The position numbers and the translations under genes are program-made. The notes beneath the pieces are model-generated. The model was not told where the DNA came from, searched no databases, and saw nothing but the letters and a program-made list of their open reading frames with translations. A DNA stretch of 64,000 nt from Absicoccus intestinalis (GTDB lineage Bacteria > Bacillota_I > Bacilli_A > Erysipelotrichales > Erysipelotrichaceae). Positions 1-8,635 of the stretch are shown here, in pieces. Every line of letters begins with the position of its first letter. Positions within the stretch are counted from its first letter, which is position 1. The stretch lies in NCBI RefSeq assembly GCF_033971885.1, contig NZ_JALBUS010000007.1:1-64000 (forward strand). Reading direction: 5' to 3'.

Positions 1-97
1 CGCCTCTTTTAGAGGCAGCATGTAACGGGGTTGCGACTGGCGAGGTTTCAATGGTCGAAGGACCTGCGCAACAACAGGCCCTTATAGGGCATTCAAT
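1..97 (+). other. 3' part of an unidentified structured RNA (tentative)
   Basis: No open reading frame fits here. The plus strand holds several short stems: one at 3-17 with arms GCCTCT/AGAGGC, a GTTGCG/CGCAAC pairing that closes roughly 31-76, and GGCCC/GGGC around 77-90. A clear plus-strand terminator follows directly. The arrangement suggests the 3' end of a structured RNA that begins left of the window. I do not recognise the family, and a leftover intergenic region is possible. Confidence 0.25.
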
Positions 98-123
98 ACC
101 ACTAATTTTTATTAGTGGTTTTT
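98..123 (+). terminator. Rho-independent terminator, plus strand
   Basis: A 9-bp perfect stem (ACCACTAAT at 98-106, ATTAGTGGT at 111-119) is followed by a T run. It ends plus-strand transcription entering from the left and abuts the uppP stop codon. On the minus strand no T run follows, so it does not look like the uppP terminator. Confidence 0.65.
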
Positions 124-946
124 ATAAGATATAGAAGAATAGGATAATAAAGCAACCTAAAATGATGCGATACCAACCAAATACTTTGAAATCATGGTTC
201 TTTACATAATTTAATAATGCACGAATCGCAAATAAGCTGACAACATAACTCACACCGGTTCCTACTAGTAATAAAACCAATTGAGATAGTGTAAACATGC
301 CCGTATGTGTCAAGTATTTAACAACTTTTAATAAGGAAGCACCAAACATGGTTGGAATCGCTATAAAGAACGAATATTCACTTGCCAAGGTACGTGAACA
401 ACCCAGCAATAAACCACCCAAAATGGTAGCCCCAGAACGAGATGTTCCTGGAATCAATGCAAGACATTGGAAGAAACCAATTTCTAAAGCGGTTTTATAA
501 TCCATACGATAGATACTTTTGATCGTTGGTTTTTTCGGATGTTGCTCCACAATGATAAAAATGATACCATACGCAATCAAGGTGACTGCAATCACAAAGT
601 TCTGTGATAAATATTGGTCGATGATGTCATTCAACAACAAGCCAATCACGGCAGCAGGAATGACACCCACGATTACTTTGATCCATAAATTATAGGTCCG
701 GACCTTTTCTTTTTCACTTTTTGATTTATCCCAAGGATTCAGACGATGATGAAATAAATACAATACAGCTAAAATGGAACCAAACTGAATGACAACTTTA
801 AATACATCAAAGAATTCAGCTGGTAACATCGGCCAAATACTATTGAAAATCAATAAGTGGCCGGTACTACTAATTGGCAACCATTCTGTAATACCTTGAA
901 TGATACCCAAACAAATTGTCTTGATAAGATCAAATAGAAAGGTCAT
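122..946 (-). CDS. uppP: Undecaprenyl-diphosphatase UppP (BacA family)
   Basis: Membrane phosphatase that dephosphorylates undecaprenyl diphosphate to recycle the lipid carrier for peptidoglycan and other wall polymers. At 274 aa it has normal family length. It carries both family signatures: the N-terminal EWLPISSTGH motif (about residues 21-30) and PGTSRSG (about 166-172), whose Ser/Arg/Gly residues form the phosphatase site, within a multi-span hydrophobic protein. The start is supported by a GGAGATAATTT-ATG spacing. It lies 3 bp downstream of murD and is probably the last gene of a mraY-murD-uppP transcript, which would place carrier recycling with lipid I synthesis. Confidence 0.96.
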   Translation of the reverse strand: MTFLFDLIKTICLGIIQGITEWLPISSTGHLLIFNSIWPMLPAEFFDVFKVVIQFGSILAVLYLFHHRLNPWDKSKSEKEKVRTYNLWIKVIVGVIPAAVIGLLLNDIIDQYLSQNFVIAVTLIAYGIIFIIVEQHPKKPTIKSIYRMDYKTALEIGFFQCLALIPGTSRSGATILGGLLLGCSRTLASEYSFFIAIPTMFGASLLKVVKYLTHTGMFTLSQLVLLLVGTGVSYVVSLFAIRALLNYVKNHDFKVFGWYRIILGCFIILFFYIL

Positions 947-949
947 AAA

Positions 950-2266
950 TTATCTCCTTGTTTTTGCGTAGGCATGAACCATATTTTTGAAAATTTCACC
1001 ACGCACTTCATAATTTTTGAATTGATCAAAACTTGAGCAAGCCGGGCTCAATAAAATCGTGTCGCCTGGTTTTGCAATCTTACATGCTTCCGCAAAAGCT
1101 GTTTGCATCGTTTCTACCGATGTTTGATGCGTGAAAATATCTTTAAATTGATCTTTAGTTTGACCAAAAGAGAAACAATGCTTGATCTTATCATCGTATT
1201 GTTTCAGATCATCAAAAGAAATATGTTTATCTTTACCACCACATAACAAGATCACATTTTCTTTAAATGCACTCAAAGCTGCACAGGCACTATGTGTGTT
1301 TGTCGCTTTGGTATCATTATAAATACGTACCCCATCAATGGTATCGACATATTCAATTCGATGTTCCACACCTTTAAAGTTTTGGATCACAGCTTGAATA
1401 TCATCGATTGATACCCCCATCAAATAGGCCATACAAGCTGCCATCATGGCATTGCCACAATTAAATGCACCTACGATTTTCAGATCCGCCACATGAAATA
1501 AAGAAAGATCCTGATACCATGCTTGGCCATCTTTGACATATAAATCGACATCTTCTCTTTGTAAAGAAAAATCAATGACTTGGCAAGGAATAGGTTGCGC
1601 ATATTTCATGATGTTTGGATCATCCACATTGCGAATAAAATAATTATCTTTGGTCGTATTTTTGTAGATTCGCATTTTTGATGTGTAATAATCTTCTAAT
1701 GAATCCATATAATCCAAATGATCAGGAGCTAGATTGGTAATCGTAGAAACAAAAGGACAGAACGTATCGATTCCTAATAATTGGAAATTACTGAGTTCCA
1801 AAGCAACGCGTGTATCTTGATCATCATGCAACAAAACTTGCTCACTCAATGGAATCCCAATATTCCCAGCACTCAAAGCAGGACCTGCCTTCTTTAACAT
1901 TTCATACAATAACGTAGTGACCGTAGTCTTGCCATCGGTTCCGGTGATCGCACCATAATGAAAATGCTTGGCAAAACGATAAGCCACTTCAATTTCGGTA
2001 TAGACCGGCACCTTTTCATCGACAAAATATTTGATGATAGGCACACGATACGGAATGCCCGGATTTTTGACCACAAATGCATAATCCGTATGCAATAGCC
2101 AATTGGGATGACCACCATCGATCACTTGAATACCCAAATCTTCCAATGCTTCTTTTTCAGGAACTTCTTTTGCGTCGGTCAATAGGACCTCATATCCATT
2201 TTTCTTCAATAATTTACTAACGGCAACACCCGATCGGGCTGCTCCAATCACAAGAACTTTTTCCAT
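950..2266 (-). CDS. murD: UDP-N-acetylmuramoyl-L-alanine--D-glutamate ligase MurD
   Basis: Cytoplasmic ATP-dependent ligase that adds D-glutamate to UDP-MurNAc-L-Ala in peptidoglycan precursor synthesis. At 438 aa it is full length. An N-terminal Rossmann-like UDP-binding domain (VLVIGAARSG) is followed by the Mur ligase P-loop GTDGKTT (about residues 109-115), and the C-terminal domain holds LLCGGKDK. The start has an upstream GGAGTGATG ribosome site. It is packed between mraY (1-bp gap) and uppP (3-bp gap), so the three are almost certainly cotranscribed. Confidence 0.97.
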   Translation of the reverse strand: MEKVLVIGAARSGVAVSKLLKKNGYEVLLTDAKEVPEKEALEDLGIQVIDGGHPNWLLHTDYAFVVKNPGIPYRVPIIKYFVDEKVPVYTEIEVAYRFAKHFHYGAITGTDGKTTVTTLLYEMLKKAGPALSAGNIGIPLSEQVLLHDDQDTRVALELSNFQLLGIDTFCPFVSTITNLAPDHLDYMDSLEDYYTSKMRIYKNTTKDNYFIRNVDDPNIMKYAQPIPCQVIDFSLQREDVDLYVKDGQAWYQDLSLFHVADLKIVGAFNCGNAMMAACMAYLMGVSIDDIQAVIQNFKGVEHRIEYVDTIDGVRIYNDTKATNTHSACAALSAFKENVILLCGGKDKHISFDDLKQYDDKIKHCFSFGQTKDQFKDIFTHQTSVETMQTAFAEACKIAKPGDTILLSPACSSFDQFKNYEVRGEIFKNMVHAYAKTRR

Positions 2267-2267
2267 C

Positions 2268-3248
2268 TTACATCACTCCTATGATAAATCCAAGAATCGA
2301 TAAAACAACTCCAGCCAGCCAAAATCGATGGACCACTTGCGTTTCGGACATACCACCTTTTTCAAAATGATGATGTAGAGGGGCCATACGGAAAATACGT
2401 TTGTGCGTTCGCTTATAATGGGTGACTTGAATCACAACACTCAATACTTCAACAACGAATACCCCACCAATCAAGATCAATAAGATTTCTTGTTTTAAGA
2501 CCATGGCCATGGCCGCAAAGAAACCGCCTAAAGCCAAAGAACCGGTATCTCCCATAAAGATCTGTGCGGGATGTTTATTAAATTTTAAATATCCAAGCAA
2601 AGAAGCAATCAACAAGACAATCAAGAAAGCAATATGATCCATCTTGGCCCGTTGAGCAAAGATCACAAAAGGCACCAAGGCAATGATCATTTGGCCGGCA
2701 CATAATCCATCCAAGCCATCGGTTAGATTGACGGCATTGGTTTCGGCTGTAAACATGAAATAAATGATCACAAAATAGAAAGGGCCTAAAGGAATGTGAA
2801 TGTTTGCGATGGGGATCCAAAGATCCATTGCAACATCGGTTTGCATATATAACAAAAAGAAAACAATGGCTAAGACACTTTGTAAAGCAAACTTAGCCCC
2901 TGGCTTTAATCCTTCATTGTTCTTTTGTACAACAATGATATAATCATCGATAAAACCAATGATCCCATATCCAATAAAAGCTAATAAGATAATGCCAGAT
3001 CGCATATCGATAGGTACCCAATGGCAGAGAGCAAAAACCAAATAAACCACGGTAGGTATAAGAATAAAAGCAATACCTCCCATCGTTGGTGTACCATTTT
3101 TCACTTTATGAGAAGCTAATCCCTCTTCTCTTTCGGTTTGACCAAATTTGATCTTATGTAGATAAGTGATCAAATGAGGCATGATCAAAAGCATCAACCC
3201 TAAACAAAGAATCGCACCAAATATATATGTATATATTGAAATCTGCAT
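2268..3248 (-). CDS. mraY: Phospho-N-acetylmuramoyl-pentapeptide transferase MraY
   Basis: Integral membrane enzyme that makes lipid I by moving phospho-MurNAc-pentapeptide onto undecaprenyl phosphate. It shows the conserved NLTDGLDGL, MGDTGSLALGG and HHHFEKGG active-site motifs in a many-span hydrophobic chain. I chose the internal ATG at 3248 (protein begins MQISIYTYIFG) because GGAGAAGGAAAT sits directly before it and the extra upstream residues are polar and atypical. The frame is open to 3302. It leads the mraY-murD-uppP cluster and is divergent from rpmB. Confidence 0.95.
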   Translation of the reverse strand: MQISIYTYIFGAILCLGLMLLIMPHLITYLHKIKFGQTEREEGLASHKVKNGTPTMGGIAFILIPTVVYLVFALCHWVPIDMRSGIILLAFIGYGIIGFIDDYIIVVQKNNEGLKPGAKFALQSVLAIVFFLLYMQTDVAMDLWIPIANIHIPLGPFYFVIIYFMFTAETNAVNLTDGLDGLCAGQMIIALVPFVIFAQRAKMDHIAFLIVLLIASLLGYLKFNKHPAQIFMGDTGSLALGGFFAAMAMVLKQEILLILIGGVFVVEVLSVVIQVTHYKRTHKRIFRMAPLHHHFEKGGMSETQVVHRFWLAGVVLSILGFIIGVM

Positions 3249-3315
3249 ATTTCCTTCTCCAATCGACGCCGTTATTATAACATTATACGAATATCCAAAC
3301 AAATTAAATTTCTAC

Positions 3316-3344
3316 TTGAAATACCAATAAATCAATGCTAATAT
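3316..3344 (+). promoter_or_regulatory. Predicted sigma-A promoter of rpmB
   Basis: TTGAAA (3316-3321) and TAATAT (3339-3344) are separated by 17 bp and lie about 50 bp before the rpmB start, in the divergent mraY/rpmB spacer. Prediction from consensus only. Confidence 0.55.
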
Positions 3345-3396
3345 TATTAAGCAATTGCGTAAGCAAGATTCAATGAGAAAAAGGAGGCCAATCAGG

Positions 3397-3588
3397 ATGT
3401 CAAGAAGATGTGCAGTATCTGGACGTGGTCCTTTATCAGGAAATAGACGTTCTCACTCATTACGTGCTACTCGTCGTAAATGGAATGTGAATTTACAGAA
3501 GGTTCGAATCAACGTCAACGGAAAACCTCAGACAGTTCGCGTAAGTGCTCGTGAATTGAGAACATTGAAGAAACAAGGCGCTATTTAA
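3397..3588 (+). CDS. rpmB: 50S ribosomal protein L28
   Basis: Small basic protein of the large ribosomal subunit, 63 aa from the ATG at 3397. The N-terminus MSRRCAVSGRGPLSGNRRSH is typical of L28, including the single-Cys form of the CxxxG segment. I place the start at 3397 rather than upstream at 3355 because AAGGAGG at 3381-3387 is well spaced for it and the family begins here. It is a single-gene unit with its own promoter and terminator. In related Firmicutes rpmB also lies opposite the thiN end of the priA-pknB block. Confidence 0.95.
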   Translation: MSRRCAVSGRGPLSGNRRSHSLRATRRKWNVNLQKVRINVNGKPQTVRVSARELRTLKKQGAI

Positions 3589-3603
3589 TAAGGACAAAAA
3601 AAT

Positions 3604-3629
3604 GATGGATGAAGATCCATCTTTTTTTT
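3604..3629. terminator. Bidirectional terminator between rpmB and the 3628 gene
   Basis: Perfect stem GATGGAT (3604-3610) / ATCCATC (3615-3621) with a 4-nt loop. There is a T8 run on the plus side and an A7 run before the stem, so it can end rpmB and the convergent minus-strand gene. Confidence 0.8.
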
Positions 3630-4851
3630 ATGCAGCGATATGTATCTTACGATAAACGATGGGACTTTTTGACTTTTTGAATTCATGCTCCAGCCAGACA
3701 AAATAAGCACCCGGTGAAACGACACCTCTCAAATTTAATATGGCCGATCCTAATTTAGAAAATACCATATTGGTGAATTGCGCACAATTATCGCCCAATG
3801 CCCAATAGGTTTTAAACTTACCATTTATGATCTTATAAAATTGGACTTGCGTTGCATTACGCAAACGACTAGGATAATCATTCATATAATCTTGTGGATG
3901 AGAAAAGCCATTTTCTCTTTCAATCGCGCATAACCAAATTTTGGAACGTTGCTTGAGTGCCTCGATTTCATGTTCGATCCATTTGGCTTGTTTTTGGTTC
4001 ACATGGATACCATATTCAAAAACAGAATTCTTTTCGGTATGTAGCATTTGTTTTAAATATACGTCAAAAGGAAGCATAAAAAAGACACCATCACCCATGG
4101 TTCCATTTAATTTTGATGATGCGATATCGTAATTACCGTAGCTATACACACAATCTTTGTAAGCAAAAGTGATATGTCCCACTTTCTGCAAGCCTTTTGG
4201 ACCCACATGCACCATTACTCTTAAATCCGTTGTCGCATCGGTCTTCTTATCCGTTCTTTCGGTCTTATCTTGTTTTTTTAGACGTTGAATATACTGACCC
4301 GGTAAAAAAGCCAATACAATAGCTGGTAACATTAAATAATGTTTATGTTGCCAATGATAATCCGAACGAATACCCAACCAGCCATCTAAGAACGAACGCC
4401 CCGCTAAAGCGATACAATAGAGGCCAAACAAAAGAATCAAGACATTCACATCAAAGTTTTTATGAAAGAAAAGATAACTCCCAATGACTAAACAAAAGAT
4501 TCCATTTCCTAGATCGACCAAAGAATGTCCTTCCTTGGTATGGATATCGATGAAAAATTGAACCAAACAGCTAACACAATACATCCACATATAAATCGCT
4601 GTGCCTAAGCGAACGATCCCATTTGAAAAATATTGATAATTGGAAATGAAAAAAGCAAACCCAATCGAAAGCAGACCCCATTCAATATCTATGACCTTTG
4701 GATGCCTCCCCGCTTTCAACAACTGTTTTGTACCATTAATAAAAAAGATAAAGACCATGAATGCATCAATCATCTTTAGCATTCGAAGTGGCCAAACAAT
4801 CATAAAGATACCACAAAACAGATAAACCAAGCCATATGCAAATTCTTTCAT
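3628..4851 (-). CDS. Membrane protein: HdeD/DUF308-like domain fused to a permuted papain-like domain
   Basis: The 407-aa protein has two parts. Residues about 1-190 form roughly six hydrophobic spans resembling the HdeD/DUF308 membrane family. After a charged linker (about 191-208) residues 209-407 form a soluble domain with the order His then Cys: GHITF (H226) and DNCAQF (C356), followed by an RGVVSPG segment. That order and spacing match the circularly permuted NlpC/P60 (LRAT/YiiX-like) fold, which includes hydrolases and acyltransferases. A cysteine hydrolase or acyltransferase acting at the membrane is inferred; the substrate is unknown. It follows thiN by 13 bp and probably belongs to the end of that transcript. 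The fusion is unusual to me. Confidence 0.6.
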   Translation of the reverse strand: MKEFAYGLVYLFCGIFMIVWPLRMLKMIDAFMVFIFFINGTKQLLKAGRHPKVIDIEWGLLSIGFAFFISNYQYFSNGIVRLGTAIYMWMYCVSCLVQFFIDIHTKEGHSLVDLGNGIFCLVIGSYLFFHKNFDVNVLILLFGLYCIALAGRSFLDGWLGIRSDYHWQHKHYLMLPAIVLAFLPGQYIQRLKKQDKTERTDKKTDATTDLRVMVHVGPKGLQKVGHITFAYKDCVYSYGNYDIASSKLNGTMGDGVFFMLPFDVYLKQMLHTEKNSVFEYGIHVNQKQAKWIEHEIEALKQRSKIWLCAIERENGFSHPQDYMNDYPSRLRNATQVQFYKIINGKFKTYWALGDNCAQFTNMVFSKLGSAILNLRGVVSPGAYFVWLEHEFKKSKSPIVYRKIHIAA

Positions 4852-4864
4852 AACGATCTCTTTT

Positions 4865-5470
4865 CTATTGAAAATTGGATTCTACACAAAGTAAACTTCC
4901 CTTTTCCACAACGACATGTGCCATTTTATCGACAAATGAATTGGATGTCAAATAGAGATCGCTCGGTTTGATCAAACGATGTGTTAATGGATACAATAAC
5001 CCATCTAAAGTAAGGATAGATTCTTCCAAAGGAAAAAAAGAAATATGCCGATAGGCATTTTCAAGAAGATGTTCCCCTTTTTGAAGGATGATTACCTTTT
5101 GTTTTTCATCTTGCAGAATGACACGTTCTGGATCCTTTTTCAACAATTGAATATTCAATAATGTATGATCCAGACGACTGGATAGACCACCCCATAAAAT
5201 AATGGTTGGATATCCTCTTTCCTTACATAAACGAATGGCCAGTTCACTATCGGTTTCATTCTTTTTGACTGGGTGTACAATGACTTCCATTCGCTTTTTT
5301 AACGAAGCCAAAGCGTTGGCATCCATCGAATCAAAATCACCAATCGCCAATCGACAATCATAACCGGCTTCTTCGATCAATAAAGCACCGGCATCAACAC
5401 CAATGTAATCGACATTTTCCATGTGTGGCACCATGCGTGATTTTGGTGTAATTAAAAGCGCTGTTTTCAT
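4865..5470 (-). CDS. thiN: Thiamine pyrophosphokinase
   Basis: Cytoplasmic enzyme that transfers pyrophosphate from ATP to thiamine to give thiamine diphosphate. The N-terminal segment contains GVDAGA and IGDFDS, the acidic catalytic motif of the family, followed by a substrate region with ETDSELAI and WGGLSSRLDHTL. At 201 aa it is normal length. Its ATG overlaps the rpe stop by 4 bp (ATGA), indicating translational coupling. Position directly after rpe matches the common Firmicutes order (yloS in Bacillus subtilis). Confidence 0.93.
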   Translation of the reverse strand: MKTALLITPKSRMVPHMENVDYIGVDAGALLIEEAGYDCRLAIGDFDSMDANALASLKKRMEVIVHPVKKNETDSELAIRLCKERGYPTIILWGGLSSRLDHTLLNIQLLKKDPERVILQDEKQKVIILQKGEHLLENAYRHISFFPLEESILTLDGLLYPLTHRLIKPSDLYLTSNSFVDKMAHVVVEKGSLLCVESNFQ

Positions 5471-6129
5471 TTCAACAACGCCTTTACATTTTCAGCAATA
5501 TTTCCCTTAAATACAAAACTACCAGCAACCAGTGTGTCAGCACCGGCGGCAACCGCTTTCTTGTAGGTTGTGCCATTAATTCCACCATCCACTTCAATTC
5601 GATACGAAAGATGGAGTGCCTCTCTTTGTTGGGCCAACCACTTGACCTTTGGCATCATATCTTCCATGAAGGATTGACCACCAAAACCAGGCTCAACCGT
5701 CATGATCAAAACCATATCACAACTCTTTAATACAGGTTGGATGATTTCTATATCCGTCTTTGGCTTAACAACCACACCAGCCATGGCACCTAAGTGATGA
5801 ATTTCATCCAACAACGATCGTACTTTGTTCATATCATTATCCAATGCTTCCACATGGAAGGTAACCATATTGGCACCGGCATCAATAAAGATGGGCGCAT
5901 ATTTAACGGGATCTGAAACCATTAAATGAACATCCATAACTAAATCGCTCAACTTACAGAAACCTTTTAGAATATCGGGTCCAAAGGTAAGGTTGGGAAC
6001 AAAATGTCCATCCATGACATCAAAATGCAACCACTGCGCTAAAGATGCATTGAGTTGTGCGACTTGTTCTGGCATTTTTGAATAATCCATCGATAATACC
6101 GATGGCGAAATAATACGACTATTTTCCAT
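5467..6129 (-). CDS. rpe: Ribulose-phosphate 3-epimerase
   Basis: Interconverts D-ribulose 5-phosphate and D-xylulose 5-phosphate in the pentose phosphate pathway. The 220-aa TIM barrel keeps the family motifs: SPSVLSMDY near the N-terminus, HFDVMDGHFVPN (metal ligands and the first catalytic Asp), MTVEPGFGGQSF, and VDGGIN near the C-terminus with the second catalytic Asp. It overlaps rsgA by 11 bp and thiN by 4 bp, so it is tightly embedded in the operon. Confidence 0.97.
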   Translation of the reverse strand: MENSRIISPSVLSMDYSKMPEQVAQLNASLAQWLHFDVMDGHFVPNLTFGPDILKGFCKLSDLVMDVHLMVSDPVKYAPIFIDAGANMVTFHVEALDNDMNKVRSLLDEIHHLGAMAGVVVKPKTDIEIIQPVLKSCDMVLIMTVEPGFGGQSFMEDMMPKVKWLAQQREALHLSYRIEVDGGINGTTYKKAVAAGADTLVAGSFVFKGNIAENVKALLK

Positions 6130-6970
6130 ACTGTTTTTCCTCTCTTTTTATTTGTATATAATCTTCATAAACACTGGGATTGATCAAACCGTGTTCCAAA
6201 GCTTCCTTTATAGCACAACCTGGTTCTTTTTCATGCCGGCAATCGGAAAACCGACACTGACCGACATACGGTTGAAAATCCTTGATGAGCGTATCTAGAT
6301 GCGATACATCGATTCGTGAAAAATCCAAACTAGAAAAACCTGGCGTATCGGCTACCCATCCATTCGCAACTGAATGAAGCTGGCAAAACCGCGTCGTATG
6401 TTTTCCTCGTCCTAAGGCCTTGGAAATTTCTTGTGTCTGTAAAGAAAAGGAAGGATCCAACCGATTCAATAAAGAACTCTTTCCAGCTCCCGATTGACCG
6501 CACAATACACTGATCTTATCTTTCAATATCCTCTTCAAATCCATATCATCACTACCTGGATAGGTATAAATAAGGGTGTAGCCTGCTTTCTCATACCATG
6601 CCATTTCGGTTTGATACTTGGTCATATCAACAAGATCCGACTTCGTAATACAAATGATTGGTTCCACATGCGATAAACTAACCAAAAAAATCAATCGATT
6701 TAATAAATGACAAGAATAATCCGGATCTTTCATGCTGGTCACGATCAACGCTTGATCCACATTGGCAATAGCTGGTCGCAACAAACGATTGGTTCTGGGT
6801 ATGATCTTTTCAATCACATACCGATCATGGACAGCTGAAAATTCAACCCAATCACCGACAACCGGGGCTTGTCCTTTTCGCATTTTTCCGCGTGGCCAAG
6901 CCACAACAAACTGATTTTCATATTCGATTGTATATTGATTCGAGATGATCTTTATAATTCTGCCTTGCAT
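6119..6970 (-). CDS. rsgA: Ribosome small-subunit-dependent GTPase RsgA
   Basis: Circularly permuted GTPase that acts late in 30S subunit maturation. An OB-fold N-terminus is followed by the G4 motif TKSD, then G1 GQSGAGKSSLLN and G3 DTPGF, in the permuted order. The C-terminus has the zinc knuckle (GQCRFSDCRHEKEPGC). I use the ATG at 6970 (MQGRIIKI), one base after the pknB stop, because the longer frame only adds an atypical tail overlapping pknB. That gives 283 aa, close to family length. RsgA is a known PrkC substrate in B. subtilis, which fits this neighbourhood. Confidence 0.95.
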   Translation of the reverse strand: MQGRIIKIISNQYTIEYENQFVVAWPRGKMRKGQAPVVGDWVEFSAVHDRYVIEKIIPRTNRLLRPAIANVDQALIVTSMKDPDYSCHLLNRLIFLVSLSHVEPIICITKSDLVDMTKYQTEMAWYEKAGYTLIYTYPGSDDMDLKRILKDKISVLCGQSGAGKSSLLNRLDPSFSLQTQEISKALGRGKHTTRFCQLHSVANGWVADTPGFSSLDFSRIDVSHLDTLIKDFQPYVGQCRFSDCRHEKEPGCAIKEALEHGLINPSVYEDYIQIKREEKQYGK

Positions 6971-6971
6971 A

Positions 6972-8633
6972 CTACTGATAATACAGTGTGACCACACTGT
7001 CTGATCCTTCCTGTGTATATGTTGATCCCACACTTGGGCTTACGCCTACAACGATACCGGTATCGCCACTTCCCGATAAAACCACCGCAATGCCTTGATC
7101 ATTTAAATACGTCTTGGCCTCATTCACATCCATACCAATCAAAGACGAAGGAATCACGATAGTGGGATTTTGACTTACCACAAACTGAATCGTTTCATTC
7201 GCATTTGGATCAATACGAGTACCTGCTTTTAATTTCTTTTGCGATAAGATAACACCTGGATTGGTATCGGCCGCGTTTTTATATTTGACTTCAATATTGA
7301 GTTTCACGCCCTCTTCATCCAAGGTGTTTTCGGCTTCAGCAAGAGTAAGTCCGGTAAAATCTGCTACAAGATACCCAGGTCCTTTGGAAACCTTCAAAAC
7401 AATAGTATTCCCATGATAGACCGATTGTCCAGCATCATAGTTACAAGAAATCACCTTGCCTTTATCTACCTGATCACTTAATACTTTTTTGATCGTGATA
7501 TGGGTAAAGCTTTTGGCTCGTAATTTCTGTTTGGCTTGCGATGTAGAAAGATTCACAACATCCGGCACTGTATAATATCCCAATAAACCATCCACCTGAA
7601 TGATATGTCCGGCAACTAAACCCAATAATATGATCAAACAGATGATAAGGATGACAATGGTACGAATGATCCAGGTAAACCATGGAAATGGCTTCTTCTC
7701 TTCTATTTCGATGGGCTCATCCGAATATTCCACTTCCACATGTCCATCATTCACGTCGACTTTAGCAATATTTGGGGTTGTGAATGTGATCCGTTCGACA
7801 TTGCGCATTTCCCAATTCATACAATTTTGAAGATCTTCTAACATCGCCAAAGCCGATGAATAACGATCTTTTGGATCTTTGGCGGTTGCTTTTAAAATAA
7901 TATTTTCTACGGCTTGAGGAATCGTTGGATTAAAATCACGCACATAAGGCATAGGCTGCCGCAAATGTTTGACGGCAATTTCCGTTGGCGTCTTCCCATG
8001 AAAAGGAACATCCCCTGTCAATAATTCATAAAATACGATCCCCAAAGAATAAATATCGACTTGTGCCGTTGCTTCTTTCCCCTGCGCTGTTTCTGGCGCT
8101 AAATAATGAGCCGAACCCATAACGGCATTATTTAAAGTCAATTGAACAGCATCATTGGCAATCGCAATACCAAAATCAGTGATCTTGACTGTTCCGTCGT
8201 CTTTAACCAACACATTTTGTGGTTTGATATCGCGATGGATGATATTGTGCTTATGCGCATGATCGATAGCACTGGTTAATTGGGTCATGATCTGAATGGA
8301 TTCACTGACACTCAAAGCACCACGCTGTTGGATCAATTGTTTCAAGGTTCGTCCACGGATAAATTCCATGACAATATAATGCATGCCATCGGACTCACCT
8401 ACATCATAGATATCAACGACATTGGGATGTGACAAACGACTAGCCGCACTGGCTTCCCGTTGGAAACGAACCAACGTCATGGCATCATGACTTAATTTTT
8501 CGCGTAATATTTTGATTGCGACAATTCGATTTAAAATGACATCTTTCGCTTTATAGACATCAGCCATCCCCCCTTGACCGATCAGCGAAATGATCTCATA
8601 TCGATTGGCAACTTCTTGTATAGCTAATGGCAT
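6972..8633 (-). CDS. pknB: Serine/threonine protein kinase with PASTA domains (PrkC/PknB)
   Basis: Transmembrane Hanks-type kinase that senses wall fragments. The cytoplasmic kinase domain (about residues 12-270) has the glycine loop GQGGMADV (19-26), catalytic Lys 41, HRDIKPQN (133-140) and DFG (153-155), so it looks active. One membrane span lies at about 320-346. The extracellular part (about 355-553) contains roughly three PASTA repeats, recognisable from VPDVVNLS, VADFTGLTLAEAENTL and IPSSLIGMDVNEAKTYL. It is 2 bp downstream of stp, the usual kinase-phosphatase pair, and likely controls cell-wall growth and division. Confidence 0.97.
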   Translation of the reverse strand: MPLAIQEVANRYEIISLIGQGGMADVYKAKDVILNRIVAIKILREKLSHDAMTLVRFQREASAASRLSHPNVVDIYDVGESDGMHYIVMEFIRGRTLKQLIQQRGALSVSESIQIMTQLTSAIDHAHKHNIIHRDIKPQNVLVKDDGTVKITDFGIAIANDAVQLTLNNAVMGSAHYLAPETAQGKEATAQVDIYSLGIVFYELLTGDVPFHGKTPTEIAVKHLRQPMPYVRDFNPTIPQAVENIILKATAKDPKDRYSSALAMLEDLQNCMNWEMRNVERITFTTPNIAKVDVNDGHVEVEYSDEPIEIEEKKPFPWFTWIIRTIVILIICLIILLGLVAGHIIQVDGLLGYYTVPDVVNLSTSQAKQKLRAKSFTHITIKKVLSDQVDKGKVISCNYDAGQSVYHGNTIVLKVSKGPGYLVADFTGLTLAEAENTLDEEGVKLNIEVKYKNAADTNPGVILSQKKLKAGTRIDPNANETIQFVVSQNPTIVIPSSLIGMDVNEAKTYLNDQGIAVVLSGSGDTGIVVGVSPSVGSTYTQEGSDSVVTLYYQ

Positions 8634-8635
8634 AT

